A stretch of DNA of 64,000 nucleotides from Thermobifida cellulosilytica TB100 (GCF_001517975.1 NZ_KQ950180.1:1180167-1244166); one strand, 5' to 3'. Numbered from the stretch's first letter, positions 36,101 through 45,350 are shown. Program-made: numbers and translations. Notes: a model not told the origin generated them from the letters alone.

Positions 36101-37229
36101 GTCTGGTCACCAGGGTCGCGAGGAAAGTGCGCAGGGCAGGCTCCAGTCCCGGAAGCTCCGGGTCTGCGGCTCCGGCGTGGGCGGGGACGCTCTTGGCAGC
36201 GCCGACGGCCGGTACCGGGGCTGTTTCTCCGGTCTCCTCCTCGTCTTCGTCGTCATCGAGGTCAGCGAGGAGCGCGTCGGCCCGGCGCACGTCGTCCTGC
36301 ACGGCGGCGAGCCGTTCGAGGTCGAGGTAGAAGCCGCTTCGCGTGGGGGCCGGTTGGTCCTGGCCGGCGGTCCCGGGTGCCGGTGACGGCGGCAGCACCG
36401 CAGCGGACTGCTCGTCGTCGCCTGAGAGGTCGTGCGGAGGCGTGGGCGCTTCCGGCCTCGTCGGCTCCGCAGTCCGCCTCTCGGGCGCGGGAGCGGGCTG
36501 CTGGGGTGGCCTGTTCTCCGTCTTCTGCTGCTGGCCCGCTGAGGTGGCAGGCCGGGGAGGAGCACTCGTCACCCGCCGCTTCCCGTAGTAGACGGGCTGG
36601 CAGCCGGGGTTGGCCGGCCGGTAGGTCCTCGACAGCGGAAGAGTCTCTTTCTCCCAACCGAGGCGCCAGTCCTGTCGCGGGGTCTCCTCCACATAGGCAA
36701 GCAGGTCGAGAAAGTTGGCGGCCTGCTGCTTCAGGAGCGGGTCGCGGCCGTAGACCGTGAGCAGCCGGTCCACCTCTCCACGGAGCAGCGGGAGGTCGGC
36801 CACCTGCCTGCTCTTCTGCAGTTGTCCGAGCACCCGGCGTTCCAGTCCGGTGAAGAAGAGGTAGACGAAGTTGACGGCCACGTCGGGCTTCTTCCTGCCG
36901 TCGGCATGCCACCGCAGGTATGCGGCTCTGGCTGCCGGGGAAAGCCGGCGGTAGGGGAGGAGGGCCGACGGTTTCATCGTCTGGGGTCGGAAGTCCGCGA
37001 TCAGACCGACTGACAGAGCGGGGATGATCGCGGAGATCTCGGCGGCCTGGGAGCCGGTGTTGACGTAGACCATTCCGTCCGGGATGACCAGGCTTATCAC
37101 GGCCAGCGAACTTCCCGGAGGAACCCACCAGAGGCCGTCGTTCTCCTGCTGCCACTCCTTGCTGGGACCGGGGCTCTGCCGCCTCTCCGGTGGCAGGAAG
37201 CGCTTGGAGAACGATGACTTCTTGGCCAA
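33132..37229 (-). CDS. Multi-domain TerB_N/TerB_C protein
   Basis: A 1365-residue protein. TTG 37229 is chosen because AAGGAG lies six bases upstream; no in-frame ATG fits. Three TerB_N-type domains are seen: near residues 20-260 (WWVPPGSSLAVISLVIPDGM, then YLFFTGLERRVL), near 490-745 (LFLFLYGLEQRVL) and near 800-1090 (VGRYTIPDGMVYAG, RNGLERRIVEM). TerB_C-like segments end the first unit (residues about 360-440, SRADASALARRQGLM) and the protein (WSLADAVRLARWYGL), with a helical TerB-like domain at about 1150-1270 (AIVRAIESMADLAG). Pro/Glu-rich linkers join them. These domains are linked to tellurite/stress and phage-response systems. First gene of the trio; it could be the scaffold or sensor. 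Confidence 0.85.
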   Translation of the reverse strand: MAKKSSFSKRFLPPERRQSPGPSKEWQQENDGLWWVPPGSSLAVISLVIPDGMVYVNTGSQAAEISAIIPALSVGLIADFRPQTMKPSALLPYRRLSPAARAAYLRWHADGRKKPDVAVNFVYLFFTGLERRVLGQLQKSRQVADLPLLRGEVDRLLTVYGRDPLLKQQAANFLDLLAYVEETPRQDWRLGWEKETLPLSRTYRPANPGCQPVYYGKRRVTSAPPRPATSAGQQQKTENRPPQQPAPAPERRTAEPTRPEAPTPPHDLSGDDEQSAAVLPPSPAPGTAGQDQPAPTRSGFYLDLERLAAVQDDVRRADALLADLDDDEDEEETGETAPVPAVGAAKSVPAHAGAADPELPGLEPALRTFLATLVTRQEWSRADASALARRQGLMVDGALAEINEYTLDAVDMELLDEDGDTIVVDPEALEVLREQGALPTAVETAETRRDPQPAATAEPRSATVQAREQPAGAQSGPRWTRKGEELTVRGRRITAGMVYFGTPDRGDRRAAVIDPTLPAPLSPGKALTSDYGKGYHQGADSTRGQYLDWLATGRNGTLDDDSPLFLFLYGLEQRVLCDIMPGHALADELPDIHTELVRLIGTYRSLRRFRHRARTFNSVVRHLIYGDNDYLLTPPSPTDPFDSFPDELRYGLGMLASRDGKIPVDWALSWAVHHKEVSPPMARRSSEDFHEAFRKRFADEFPEGLPVPFRGGKNVVWTYQPANPDLETVTLPVREVDDVHSLALPLNHLRRIVQAALADLEKKTGQRDPETAQPPATPTGHRTQPTASTTAAGLPAELSTEITHRWSSWKAPGTMLRVGRYTIPDGMVYAGSSGAVGITDIVQWASAIDISLERDHTVMHPRGRAPQREVLGYPDLTPQERSRYLSWLAKRESNVSVPLVFGRLFRNGLERRIVEMIRSPKGTVRVPPRLREELERLAEWFAASPEFTEQTHRLLTLADLASEKAEPPAEPPRYRPGDEQIPYGFRLGLGVLARDNRFLPADWALEWVLYHLRPADPEVYRRLTPFDEEVLPYRGEQIVPRSAPLLEYVYQSSCPGLGEVRLPVPGVRDVERTAPPDNLVRRVQKAYEQAVRSRRPPAETAAEQRAARGRGTAPPTVTGLRTAATPPDEAPEAVARQGTTASDFAELAVRLVSLEGPPAVAHKLAIVRAIESMADLAGKEWRELRLHERGIAGETPLDLCRRLAGLPLRDREKVGDLLLEAAESAGKITRDQAVFLLGVHRVLGLEAVLRLRLSYRGTALPPENAVPGTPDAFFFPSARTHPTERSPREIDGLDQHHAALLTDLSTRERWSLADAVRLARWYGLDYDEAVDQINEAAWDLVDTPVIDEKEERVTVRTVIFEEMTQ

Positions 37230-37574
37230 GTCCTGCTCCTTGCTGCTCGAGCGCCCGATGCTGTCAGAGGGGGAGAGGCGATCGGCGCCTGCTCCGCCCC
37301 GCCTGTTCACCCCGGGACCGCTTCTCACCGCGCGGCACTGTCCCCACTCTTCTCCTACCAGCCCTTCTGGGGACCTGCGTCCCGAATTGTGGTGATTTCC
37401 TGGTGATTCCCAGACACCGTCCCCGACGGTGTGCCACGATCCCTGTGGAGCCACCCACCAACTACAGTTGTGTGAACTGAGCTAACAAGATAATGTCCAC
37501 TCTCGACAGATCACAACCCCGTCCGTAAGTTAGATCCGCGTCCGCGTCCACCCGTCCGACGACGAGGAACCCCG
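37230..37574. promoter_or_regulatory. Divergent control region between the TerB operon and DISARM
   Basis: A 345-bp gene-free gap separates the two divergent defence operons. The right third is AT-rich by local standards. On the plus strand TCGACA (37503-37508), 17 bases and TAAGTT (37526-37531) form a plausible promoter about 40 bases before drmD. A second weak candidate GATAAT is at 37489-37494. No convincing promoter was identified for the minus strand. Shared control of the two operons from here is possible. Confidence 0.5.
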
Positions 37575-40500
37575 ATGGCGAGCACAACCAAGGACACGCC
37601 CACCCCCAACGCCCTGGTGGCGGTCCGGGGGCAGAAGTGGGTGGTGAGCCAGGTCGAACCAGCCGGAGAGCAGGCCACCCTGGTGGCCTTGCAGAGCGTC
37701 GAGGACGGCCGCTTCGGCGAGACCCTGGAAGTGATCTGGGAGGTGGAGCCGGGCCGCCGGGTGCTGCCCGCCGGTTCGCTGCCCGAGGTCTCCGTCGCCG
37801 CGGGGTTCGACCCGCCGGACCAGCTCGCCGCATTCCTCGACGCGGTGCGCTGGTCGGCCGTCACCTCCGCCGACGTACGGCTGCTCCAGGCGCCGTTCCG
37901 CTCCGGAGTGACCGTCGAGGACTACCAGTTGGAGCCGGTGTCGCGCGCCGTGGCCGCACCCCGCGTGAACCTGCTGCTCGCCGACGACGTCGGCCTCGGC
38001 AAGACCATCGAGGCCGGCCTGGTCGCCCAGGAGCTGCTGCTGCGGCACCGCGCCAAACGCGTCATGATCGTCTGCCCGGCGGGCCTCACCGTGAAGTGGC
38101 GCGACGAGATGGCCGAGAAGTTCGGCCTGGACTTCACCATCGTGGACTCGGAGCGCTGCGCCAGGGTGCGCCGCGACTTCGGCAGCGCCGCCAACCCGTT
38201 CAACGTGTACCCGCTGACCATCGTCAGCCTGCCGTGGCTGCGCAGCGCGAAGGCGCAGCGGCTGCTCGACGAGGTGCTGCCCGCCGACGGCCCCGGCTAC
38301 CCGCGCGCCTTCGACCTACTGATCCTGGACGAGGCGCACCATGTCGCTCCGGCCGCGCCCAAGCAGGTGTACGCGGTCGACTCGCAGCAGACCAAGCTGA
38401 TCCGCCGACTCGCCCCTCACTTCACGCACCGCCTGTTCCTGTCGGCGACCCCGCACAACGGCTACCAGGCGTCGTTCACCGCGCTGCTGGAGATCCTCGA
38501 CGACCAGCGGTTCGCCCGCGGCGTGGCCCCCGACCGGGCGGCGGTGCGCGAGACGGTGGTGCGCCGCCTCAAGACCGACATTGTGGACGCCGACGGCAAC
38601 CCGCGTTTCCAACGCCGCGAGGCGAAGGCGCTCCCGGTGGTCTACCCGGACAGCGAACGCGAGATCCACGGCCTGCTCACCCGGTTCGCGGAGCTGCGCC
38701 GCGCCAAGATCGCGTCGCGTCGCGGCCGCAAGGCCACCGACCTGGTCACCCTGCTGCTGAAGAAGCGCCTGTTCTCCAGTCCGGCGGCGTTCGCGCACAC
38801 CCTCTCCGTCTACCTGGACACGCTCAACCGCCGCTCCGGCGCGGCCCTGACCACGGTCGACGACGACGTGCCCGAGTGGCTGGAGGACTTCTTCGACGAC
38901 ACCGCCGCCTACGACGACGAGCAGTTGGCAGAGGCGGAGGACGACGCGCTGGACCGCACCCGCCCCATGCAGCCCGACGCCGACTCCGAGGAGACGGCCC
39001 TGCTGGAGCAGATGCTGGAGTGGGCCGTCAGCCACGAGGCCAACGCCGACGCCAAGGCCCGCGAACTGATCGGCTACCTGAAGTCGGTGTGCCGGCCCGA
39101 CCAGCACTGGACCAACGAGCGGGTCGTGGTGTTCACCGAGTACCGCGACACCCTCGACTGGCTGGTGGACCTGCTCCGCCAGGAGGGCATGGGCGGCGAC
39201 CGGGTGGCGGTGCTGCACGGCGGCATGAACGCCCACGAACGCGAACAGGTGCGGCTGGCCTTCCAGAAGCACCCGTCCGAGCACCCGGTGCGCATCCTGC
39301 TGGCCACTGACGCCGCCGGTGAGGGCATCGACCTGCAACGCCACTGCCACCGCCTGGTCAACTACGACATCCCGTTCAACCCGAACAAGCTGGAACAGCG
39401 CATCGGCCGCATCGACCGCTACGGCCAGTCCCAAACCCCCGAGGTGCGGCACTTCGTGGGATCGGGCTGGCAGGGCGCCGTCGACTCCTACGAGGCCGAC
39501 CTGGAGTTCCTGTCCCGGGTCGCCACGAAGGTGGCGCGCATGGAGGAGGACCTGGGCCAGGTCAACGCGGTGCTGGCGGACGCGGTGCAGCGACGCATGC
39601 TCGGCCAGGCCACCGACGTCGACGTGGAGAACGCCGGGTCGCGCAAGGAGCGGCTGGCCTCCGACGCCAACGTCCGCGACCAGGTGCGCAGACTCCGCGA
39701 GAAGCTGGACGCCACCGTCAAGGAGCTGGGCCTGACCCCCGACCGGGTGAAGCGGGTCGTGGACACCGCGCTGGCCCTCGCCAACCAGCAGAGCCTCACC
39801 CCCCACGTCGACGAGCGGGAGCTCGCCGAGGGCCTGTTCGACGTGCCCACGCTCACCGACTCGTGGGCGCGCGCCGCCGAAGGGCTGACGGAGAAGCTGC
39901 CGTCGGGCGGCGAGCCCCGGCAGCTTCCGGTCACCTTCGACCCGGAGGTGGCGCGGGGCCGCGACGACGTGGTGCTCGCGCACCTCAACCATCCGCTGGT
40001 GGCGATGTCCACGCGGCTGCTGCGCGCCGCCGTGTCCAACGACCGGGTGGGGCTGCGCCGGGTGACGGCCGTGGTCAGCGACGATCCGGCCCTGGAGGAC
40101 GTACTGGTCGGCGCCTACTCGCGGTTCGTGCTGGTGGGCGCCGACGGCATCCGACTGCACGAGGAGGTGCTGTACGCGGGCGGGTGGGCGCCCGAGCACG
40201 GCCGGTTCCGCCGCTTGGAGAACCTGGGCGTGCTCGGCGGCATCCTGGACCGCGCGCTCACCAGTGGCCGCCCCGCCTCGGACGTGGTGTGGCAGCGCGT
40301 CGCGCAGCGGTGGCCGCAGATCTCCGACGGCCTCATGTCGGCCGTCAAGTGGCGGAAGAAGACCCGTCAGGAGTCGCTGGGCCGCCAGTTGGAGCAGCGC
40401 GCCGCCGAGGAACGCGAGCGGATCACCTCCGTGTTCAAGCAGTTCTCCGCGACCCTGCGCGCCGCGCTCGCGGCGGACCCCGACGACGCCGAGGACGCCC

Positions 40501-40709
40501 TGTTCAGCCGAGTCGAGCTGGAGAAGTCGAAGGAGGAGTTGGAGCAGTACCGGCGCGACCGCCGCAACTGGCAGCGCCGCCTCGACGAGCTGGACGCCGA
40601 ACGCGAACGCGAACTGGCGGCGATCGAGGCCCGCTACAGCCGCCAGGAGCCGCACCTGTTCCCCGTCGCCGTGGTGTTCGTCATTCCGTCCCGGGAGGCC
40701 GTCCGATGA
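37575..40709 (+). CDS. drmD: DISARM SNF2-like helicase DrmD
   Basis: A 1044-residue protein from ATG 37575 (GAGGA upstream). It has the SNF2/RapA-like helicase layout: motif I ADDVGLGKTIEAG near residue 138, motif II ILDEAHHVAP near 252, SATPHNGY, and the C-terminal lobe ATDAAGEGIDLQRHCHRLVN and QRIGRIDRYGQ near 575-615, then a long helical C-terminus. The immediate downstream partner is an adenine methylase overlapping by four bases (ATGA); this pair defines class 1 DISARM. DrmD is thought to translocate on duplex DNA as part of restriction of unmodified phage DNA. Confidence 0.93.
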   Translation: MASTTKDTPTPNALVAVRGQKWVVSQVEPAGEQATLVALQSVEDGRFGETLEVIWEVEPGRRVLPAGSLPEVSVAAGFDPPDQLAAFLDAVRWSAVTSADVRLLQAPFRSGVTVEDYQLEPVSRAVAAPRVNLLLADDVGLGKTIEAGLVAQELLLRHRAKRVMIVCPAGLTVKWRDEMAEKFGLDFTIVDSERCARVRRDFGSAANPFNVYPLTIVSLPWLRSAKAQRLLDEVLPADGPGYPRAFDLLILDEAHHVAPAAPKQVYAVDSQQTKLIRRLAPHFTHRLFLSATPHNGYQASFTALLEILDDQRFARGVAPDRAAVRETVVRRLKTDIVDADGNPRFQRREAKALPVVYPDSEREIHGLLTRFAELRRAKIASRRGRKATDLVTLLLKKRLFSSPAAFAHTLSVYLDTLNRRSGAALTTVDDDVPEWLEDFFDDTAAYDDEQLAEAEDDALDRTRPMQPDADSEETALLEQMLEWAVSHEANADAKARELIGYLKSVCRPDQHWTNERVVVFTEYRDTLDWLVDLLRQEGMGGDRVAVLHGGMNAHEREQVRLAFQKHPSEHPVRILLATDAAGEGIDLQRHCHRLVNYDIPFNPNKLEQRIGRIDRYGQSQTPEVRHFVGSGWQGAVDSYEADLEFLSRVATKVARMEEDLGQVNAVLADAVQRRMLGQATDVDVENAGSRKERLASDANVRDQVRRLREKLDATVKELGLTPDRVKRVVDTALALANQQSLTPHVDERELAEGLFDVPTLTDSWARAAEGLTEKLPSGGEPRQLPVTFDPEVARGRDDVVLAHLNHPLVAMSTRLLRAAVSNDRVGLRRVTAVVSDDPALEDVLVGAYSRFVLVGADGIRLHEEVLYAGGWAPEHGRFRRLENLGVLGGILDRALTSGRPASDVVWQRVAQRWPQISDGLMSAVKWRKKTRQESLGRQLEQRAAEERERITSVFKQFSATLRAALAADPDDAEDALFSRVELEKSKEELEQYRRDRRNWQRRLDELDAERERELAAIEARYSRQEPHLFPVAVVFVIPSREAVR

Positions 40710-43700
40710 GTCCCCGTCCTCGCCGTTCCCGCCCCGCCGCCCCCGACAGTGCGCAGCAGCACCGCGAGTGGCTGTCGCTGATCGAGGTGAGCGGCCCGTT
40801 CCTGTCGCTGCCGGTGCTCCGCGACACCTGGCCGAGCCTGGAGGCGCTGACCAAGGAGCAGGTCGCTGCACTGCGCCGGGCGCACACCGCCTGGCAGGCC
40901 GACACGGCCGCCGGACAGCGCCCCTGGGTGGACTTCGTGCTCGGCGAACTGCTCGACTGGCGGGAGGAGTACCGCACCGACGCCGAGGAGCTGGCGGGCC
41001 TCGCGATGGAGGTGCCCGAGCACGACACCACGGTCACCCCGTCGTTCGCCCTCGTGGAGCCGGGCGAGGACGTCAAGCCGGACACGGTGCGGCTGCTCGG
41101 CCTGGTGTGTCCGCCGAACGCCTCCCCCACGGCCCGCGTGAAGGGCGAGGCGTGGTCGGCGACCCCCGTGGACCGGCTCGCCCAGTTGTGCCGTCACCAC
41201 GGCGTGGAACTGGGCCTGGCCACCGACGGCCGCTGGTGGGTGCTGGTGTGGGCGCCGCGCGGCGGCGTCACCACCACCGCCGTGTTCGACGCGGTCGCCT
41301 GGGCGGAGGCCGCCGAACGGATCGTGGTGCGCGCGTTCTTCTCGCTGCTGGGCCGCAGCCGCTTCTTCGCGGTGCCCGACGAGGAGACGCTCGTACCGCT
41401 GCTGCGCAAGAGCCTGGACTCTCAGGAGGAGATCACCGAGGCCCTCGGCGTGCAGGTCCGCCAGGCCGTGGAGCTGCTGGTCGCCGCGATCGGCCGCGCC
41501 GACACCTGGTCCCGGGAGCACGGCGAGCCCAGTCTGGCGCACGTGCCCGCGCACGAGGTGTACCGGGGCGCGGTGTCGGTGATGATGCGCGTGGTGTTCC
41601 TGCTGTTCGCGGAGGAGCGGAAGCTGCTGCCGTCCGACAACGAGCTGTACGCCAGGGCGTACTCGGCGGGCCGGCTCTGCGCCGAACTGGAGCAGCGCGC
41701 CCTGGAGGGCTCCGAGGAGGAACTGGAGAACACCTACACCGCCTGGCACCGGCTGCTCGCCCTGTTCAACGCGGTCTACCACGGCGTGGACCACCCGAGG
41801 CTGCGCATGACCGCGCACGACGGGTCGCTGTTCCACCCGGACCAGTTCGCGTGGCTGCCGCTGCACATCGACGACCGCACCGTGCTGCACATGCTGCGCG
41901 CCGTGCAGTACGTCGAGATCGGCTCGGGCCGGTCGAAGGAGCGGCGCAAGCTGTCGTTCCGCACCTTGGACGTCGAGCAGATCGGCTACGTGTACGAGGG
42001 CCTACTGTCCTTCGACGGCTTCCGCGCCGACGACGTGGTCGTGGGCCTGGTCGGCAAGGAGGGCCGCGAGGAGGAGGTGCGCCTCGCCGACCTGGAGGCG
42101 CTGGCGGCGCACCACTCCGACCTGAGCGGACTGGCGAAGGCCGTCTCGGACGCCTACAGGCAGTCCGGCATCGGTTCGGCGCGGGCCGTGGAGAAGCGGC
42201 TGGCCCCGCTGTCGGGCGCGGCGAGGGAGGAGGCCCGCAAGAAGCTGCTCGCGGTGACCCGCGGCGACTACCCGCTGGCGGAGCGGCTGCTGCCGTTCTT
42301 CGGGATTCTCCGCACCGACCTGCGCGGACTGCCGGTGGTGGTGCTGCCGGGCGAGCTGTACGTGACGGAGTCGCCGCTGCGCCGGAACACGGGCACGCAC
42401 TACACGCCGCGCTTCCTCGCCGAACAGGTCGTCGAGGGCGCGCTGGAGCCCTTGGTGTACGAACCGGGGCCGTTGCAGACCGCCGACCGCGACGAGTGGA
42501 AGCTCAAGTCGAGCGCCGAGATCCTGGACCTGAAGGTCGCCGACATCGCGATGGGCTCGGCGGCGTTCCTCGTCGCCGCGGCCCGGTACCTGGGCGACCG
42601 CCTCATCGAGGCGTGGGTCGCCGAAGGCGACGAACGGGTCCGCGACTACACCCCCACCGGTGACGGGTTGGGGGCCGACGAGGACCCGGTCGTCATCGAG
42701 GCACGGCGGCAGATCATCGAGCACTGCCTGTACGGGGTGGACATCAACCCGATGGCCGTGGAGATGGCAAAGCTGTCGCTGTGGCTGGTGTCCATGGACC
42801 CGAAGCGGCCGTTCACGTTCCTGGACGACCGACTGGTGGCGGGGGACTCGCTGCTGGGGATCACGTCCCTGGAGCAGGTCGAGTACATGCACATGGACCC
42901 GAAAAGGGGTAAAGAGGTCCACGACCGACTCGATCCGCAACTCCTGGCGAACGTGCGCTCGGTGGTTTCAGGAATCGCCAAAGAGCGCCGAAGGATCACC
43001 GAGGTCGACGGCGGAACGATCGATGGCGTGCACCGCAAAAGCTCCATTCTCGCCGGAGTACGACTGGACACCGGATACGCCGAACTGTTCGCCGACCTGT
43101 GTGTGGGAGCAGCGCTGGCCCATGTCAAGCGCGGGGACACCGGCCTGAGAAACGGTTCTATCCTGGCCGCCGACTACGCTCGACGGATCGACACCGCCGA
43201 GGCCCAGGCCCGCGAACAGATCCGGGAATGGCTGGAGACAGACAGGCCGGAAGGGGCCTTCAAGCGGGAGCCGCTCCACTGGCCACTGGTGTTCCCGGAA
43301 GTGTTCGAAAAGGGCGGATTCGATGCGGTGATCGGGAATCCTCCGTTCTTGGGAGGACAGAAGCTCACCGGAGCCCTGGGAACCGCGTACCGCGAACACT
43401 TGGTGCACGGTATCGGCCACGGTGCTCGGGGAAGCGCCGACCTAGTCGCCTACTTCGCACTTCGGGCGCATGACGTCCTCAATAGCGGTGGTCAGACCGG
43501 ACTGATCGCCACCAATACCTTGGCTCAAGGAGACACCCGGGAAGTCGGGTTGGACCAACTGGTCGCTAACAAGGTCACCATCCGGCAGGCAGTCAAGAGC
43601 AAACCTTGGCCTTCAAAGAGTGCAGCTCTGGAGTACTGCGCGGTATGGGGAAGCAGGGCCGAACTGTCGGACAAGGCCAAGAAGATTCTTGACGGAAGCG

Positions 43701-44755
43701 AGGTAGCGGGCATCACTCCTTCACTGGACCCTGCTTCCCGGGTGAGTGGAAATCCGGAGCGGCTTGCGAGCAACAGGGGGATTTCCTTCCAGGGGAGCAA
43801 CATCCTCGGCACAGGCTTCACTATGCCCCCCGAAAAGGCACAAGAACTCATCGAGAAGGACCCACGCAACAAGGAAGTCCTCTTCCCCTACCTCAACGGG
43901 CAGGACCTGAACACGCGCCCGGACTACTCGGGGAGCCGTTGGGTCATCAACTTCCACGACTGGTCAGAGGAACGCGCGAAGGAGTACCCGGAGTGCTACG
44001 AGCAGGTCGTCAAGCTGGTTAAGCCAGATCGAGAGCAGAACAAACGCAAAGCTCGCCGGGATCGATGGTGGCAATATGCTGAGATAGCACCAAACCTTTA
44101 TACGGCTATTTCTGACCTAGATCGCACCATCGCAATTACCCTCGTCAGTAAGACTGTAATGCCAATGATGGTGTCGACTGGCCAAGTTTTCTCGCATATG
44201 CTGGCAGTCTTTGCCACCGACGACACCGCCATTCTGGCCTTGCTCTCAAGCTCGCCGCACTACTGGTGGGCCAAGTCCCGTGGCTCTTCAATGAAGGCCG
44301 ATCTCCGCTACACCCCCTCCGACGTCTTCGAAACTTTCCCTCTCCCTGAACTCACCGAGGAACTGCGCGAGCTCGGCTCCCGCCTGGACTCCTTCCGTCG
44401 GGACGTGATGCTCTCCCGTCAGTCCGGTCTCACCAAGACCTACAACCTGGTCTTCGACCCGGAGTGCTCCGACGACGACATCGAGGAGCTGCGCCGGATC
44501 CACAAAGCCATCGATGAGGCCACTGTCCGCGCCTACGGCTGGGAGGAGCGCATCGAGAAAGTCGGCAGCCTCGACCACGGGTTCCACAAGGTCGGCAGGA
44601 AGGAACTCCGCTACACCATCGGCCCGGCCGCCCAGCGCGAGATCCTGGACAGCCTGCTTGAGCTGAACCACGAGCGCTACGCCCAAGAGGTCGCCCAAGG
44701 CCTGCACGACAAGAAGAAGGGCACGCGCGCCACCCAGCAGAGCCTGCTTGACTGA
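40706..44755 (+). CDS. drmMI: DISARM adenine-specific DNA methyltransferase DrmMI
   Basis: A 1349-residue protein, translationally coupled to drmD. The N-terminal 550 residues are the helical region seen in large Eco57I-like methylases. The catalytic core has the SAM motif as DIAMGSAAFLVAAARYL near residue 612 (the usual GSG is GSA) and the N6-adenine motif NPPF in DAVIGNPPFLGGQ near 878. The C-terminal third carries target recognition; around positions 43980-44290 base composition is less GC-rich than elsewhere in the gene, suggesting a swapped specificity segment. It should methylate host DNA at N6-adenine so that DISARM spares it. Confidence 0.93.
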   Translation: MSPRPRRSRPAAPDSAQQHREWLSLIEVSGPFLSLPVLRDTWPSLEALTKEQVAALRRAHTAWQADTAAGQRPWVDFVLGELLDWREEYRTDAEELAGLAMEVPEHDTTVTPSFALVEPGEDVKPDTVRLLGLVCPPNASPTARVKGEAWSATPVDRLAQLCRHHGVELGLATDGRWWVLVWAPRGGVTTTAVFDAVAWAEAAERIVVRAFFSLLGRSRFFAVPDEETLVPLLRKSLDSQEEITEALGVQVRQAVELLVAAIGRADTWSREHGEPSLAHVPAHEVYRGAVSVMMRVVFLLFAEERKLLPSDNELYARAYSAGRLCAELEQRALEGSEEELENTYTAWHRLLALFNAVYHGVDHPRLRMTAHDGSLFHPDQFAWLPLHIDDRTVLHMLRAVQYVEIGSGRSKERRKLSFRTLDVEQIGYVYEGLLSFDGFRADDVVVGLVGKEGREEEVRLADLEALAAHHSDLSGLAKAVSDAYRQSGIGSARAVEKRLAPLSGAAREEARKKLLAVTRGDYPLAERLLPFFGILRTDLRGLPVVVLPGELYVTESPLRRNTGTHYTPRFLAEQVVEGALEPLVYEPGPLQTADRDEWKLKSSAEILDLKVADIAMGSAAFLVAAARYLGDRLIEAWVAEGDERVRDYTPTGDGLGADEDPVVIEARRQIIEHCLYGVDINPMAVEMAKLSLWLVSMDPKRPFTFLDDRLVAGDSLLGITSLEQVEYMHMDPKRGKEVHDRLDPQLLANVRSVVSGIAKERRRITEVDGGTIDGVHRKSSILAGVRLDTGYAELFADLCVGAALAHVKRGDTGLRNGSILAADYARRIDTAEAQAREQIREWLETDRPEGAFKREPLHWPLVFPEVFEKGGFDAVIGNPPFLGGQKLTGALGTAYREHLVHGIGHGARGSADLVAYFALRAHDVLNSGGQTGLIATNTLAQGDTREVGLDQLVANKVTIRQAVKSKPWPSKSAALEYCAVWGSRAELSDKAKKILDGSEVAGITPSLDPASRVSGNPERLASNRGISFQGSNILGTGFTMPPEKAQELIEKDPRNKEVLFPYLNGQDLNTRPDYSGSRWVINFHDWSEERAKEYPECYEQVVKLVKPDREQNKRKARRDRWWQYAEIAPNLYTAISDLDRTIAITLVSKTVMPMMVSTGQVFSHMLAVFATDDTAILALLSSSPHYWWAKSRGSSMKADLRYTPSDVFETFPLPELTEELRELGSRLDSFRRDVMLSRQSGLTKTYNLVFDPECSDDDIEELRRIHKAIDEATVRAYGWEERIEKVGSLDHGFHKVGRKELRYTIGPAAQREILDSLLELNHERYAQEVAQGLHDKKKGTRATQQSLLD

Positions 44756-44784
44756 CGCCGCCCACCTGCCCCGGAATTAATTGG

Positions 44785-44860
44785 ACTCCCGAGGCCCGGC
44801 AGCCAACAATCCCTCCCCCGCCCGAAGAGCGGCCAAGGCTGCCGGGCCTCCCGGCCGAAG
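44785..44860. repeat. MITE-like repeat, internally deleted copy B1
   Basis: A short unit has both inverted ends (CTCCCGAGGCCCGGCAGCC and GGCTGCCGGGCCTCCCGGCC) separated by only about 30 bases. It starts about 30 bases after the drmMI stop. Confidence 0.65.
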
Positions 44861-44931
44861 ACACCGGATGGTTCACCGCCTGTCCCGACTCCGGCCGCTC
44901 CGGGGCTGATGGGGACCTTGACACTTCCTGT

Positions 44932-45088
44932 CTGCTTCGGCCGCGAGGCGCGGCAGCCCTGAGGCCCGCTCCGGTCCCGGAGGGATGACCACCCACCCGC
45001 AACGCTCCACCCCCGAAGACCCGCCACCTAACAATCCCTCCCCCGCCCGAGGACCGGTCAAGGCTGCCGGGCCTCCCGGCTGAGGCAG
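44932..45088. repeat. MITE-like repeat, copy B2
   Basis: A 157-bp unit beginning CTGCTTCGGCCGCGAGGCGC and ending in GGCTGCCGGGCCTCCCGGCT, GAGGCAG. It is nearly identical to copy B3 70 bases on, so these two are a recent tandem duplication. Confidence 0.75.
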
Positions 45089-45157
45089 ACCAGCCACCCC
45101 ACCGCCCGCCGCACCCTCGGTCGCCCCAGGGCTGATGAAGACTCCGACACTTCCTGT

Positions 45158-45312
45158 CTGCTTCGGCCGCGAGGCGCGGCAGCCCTGAGGCCCGCTCCGG
45201 TCCCGGAGGGATGACCACCCACCCGCAGCGCTTCACCCCCGAAGACCCGCCACCTAACAATCCCTCCCCCGCCCGAGGACCGGTCAAGGTTGCCGGGCCT
45301 CCCGGCCGAAGC
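45158..45312. repeat. MITE-like repeat, copy B3
   Basis: About 155 bp, near-identical to B2. Its right end lies about 40 bases from the end of the DUF559 gene (stop at 45351). Confidence 0.75.
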
Positions 45313-45350
45313 AAACCGGCAAGTTCACCAGCAACCCCGACCGGTGTCGG

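Noticed and set aside
29631-37229. Possible complete BREX type 2 (Pgl) system
   Set aside because: Only BrxD-like and BrxHI-like genes are present; no PglX, PglZ, PglW or PglY motif was found in the window.
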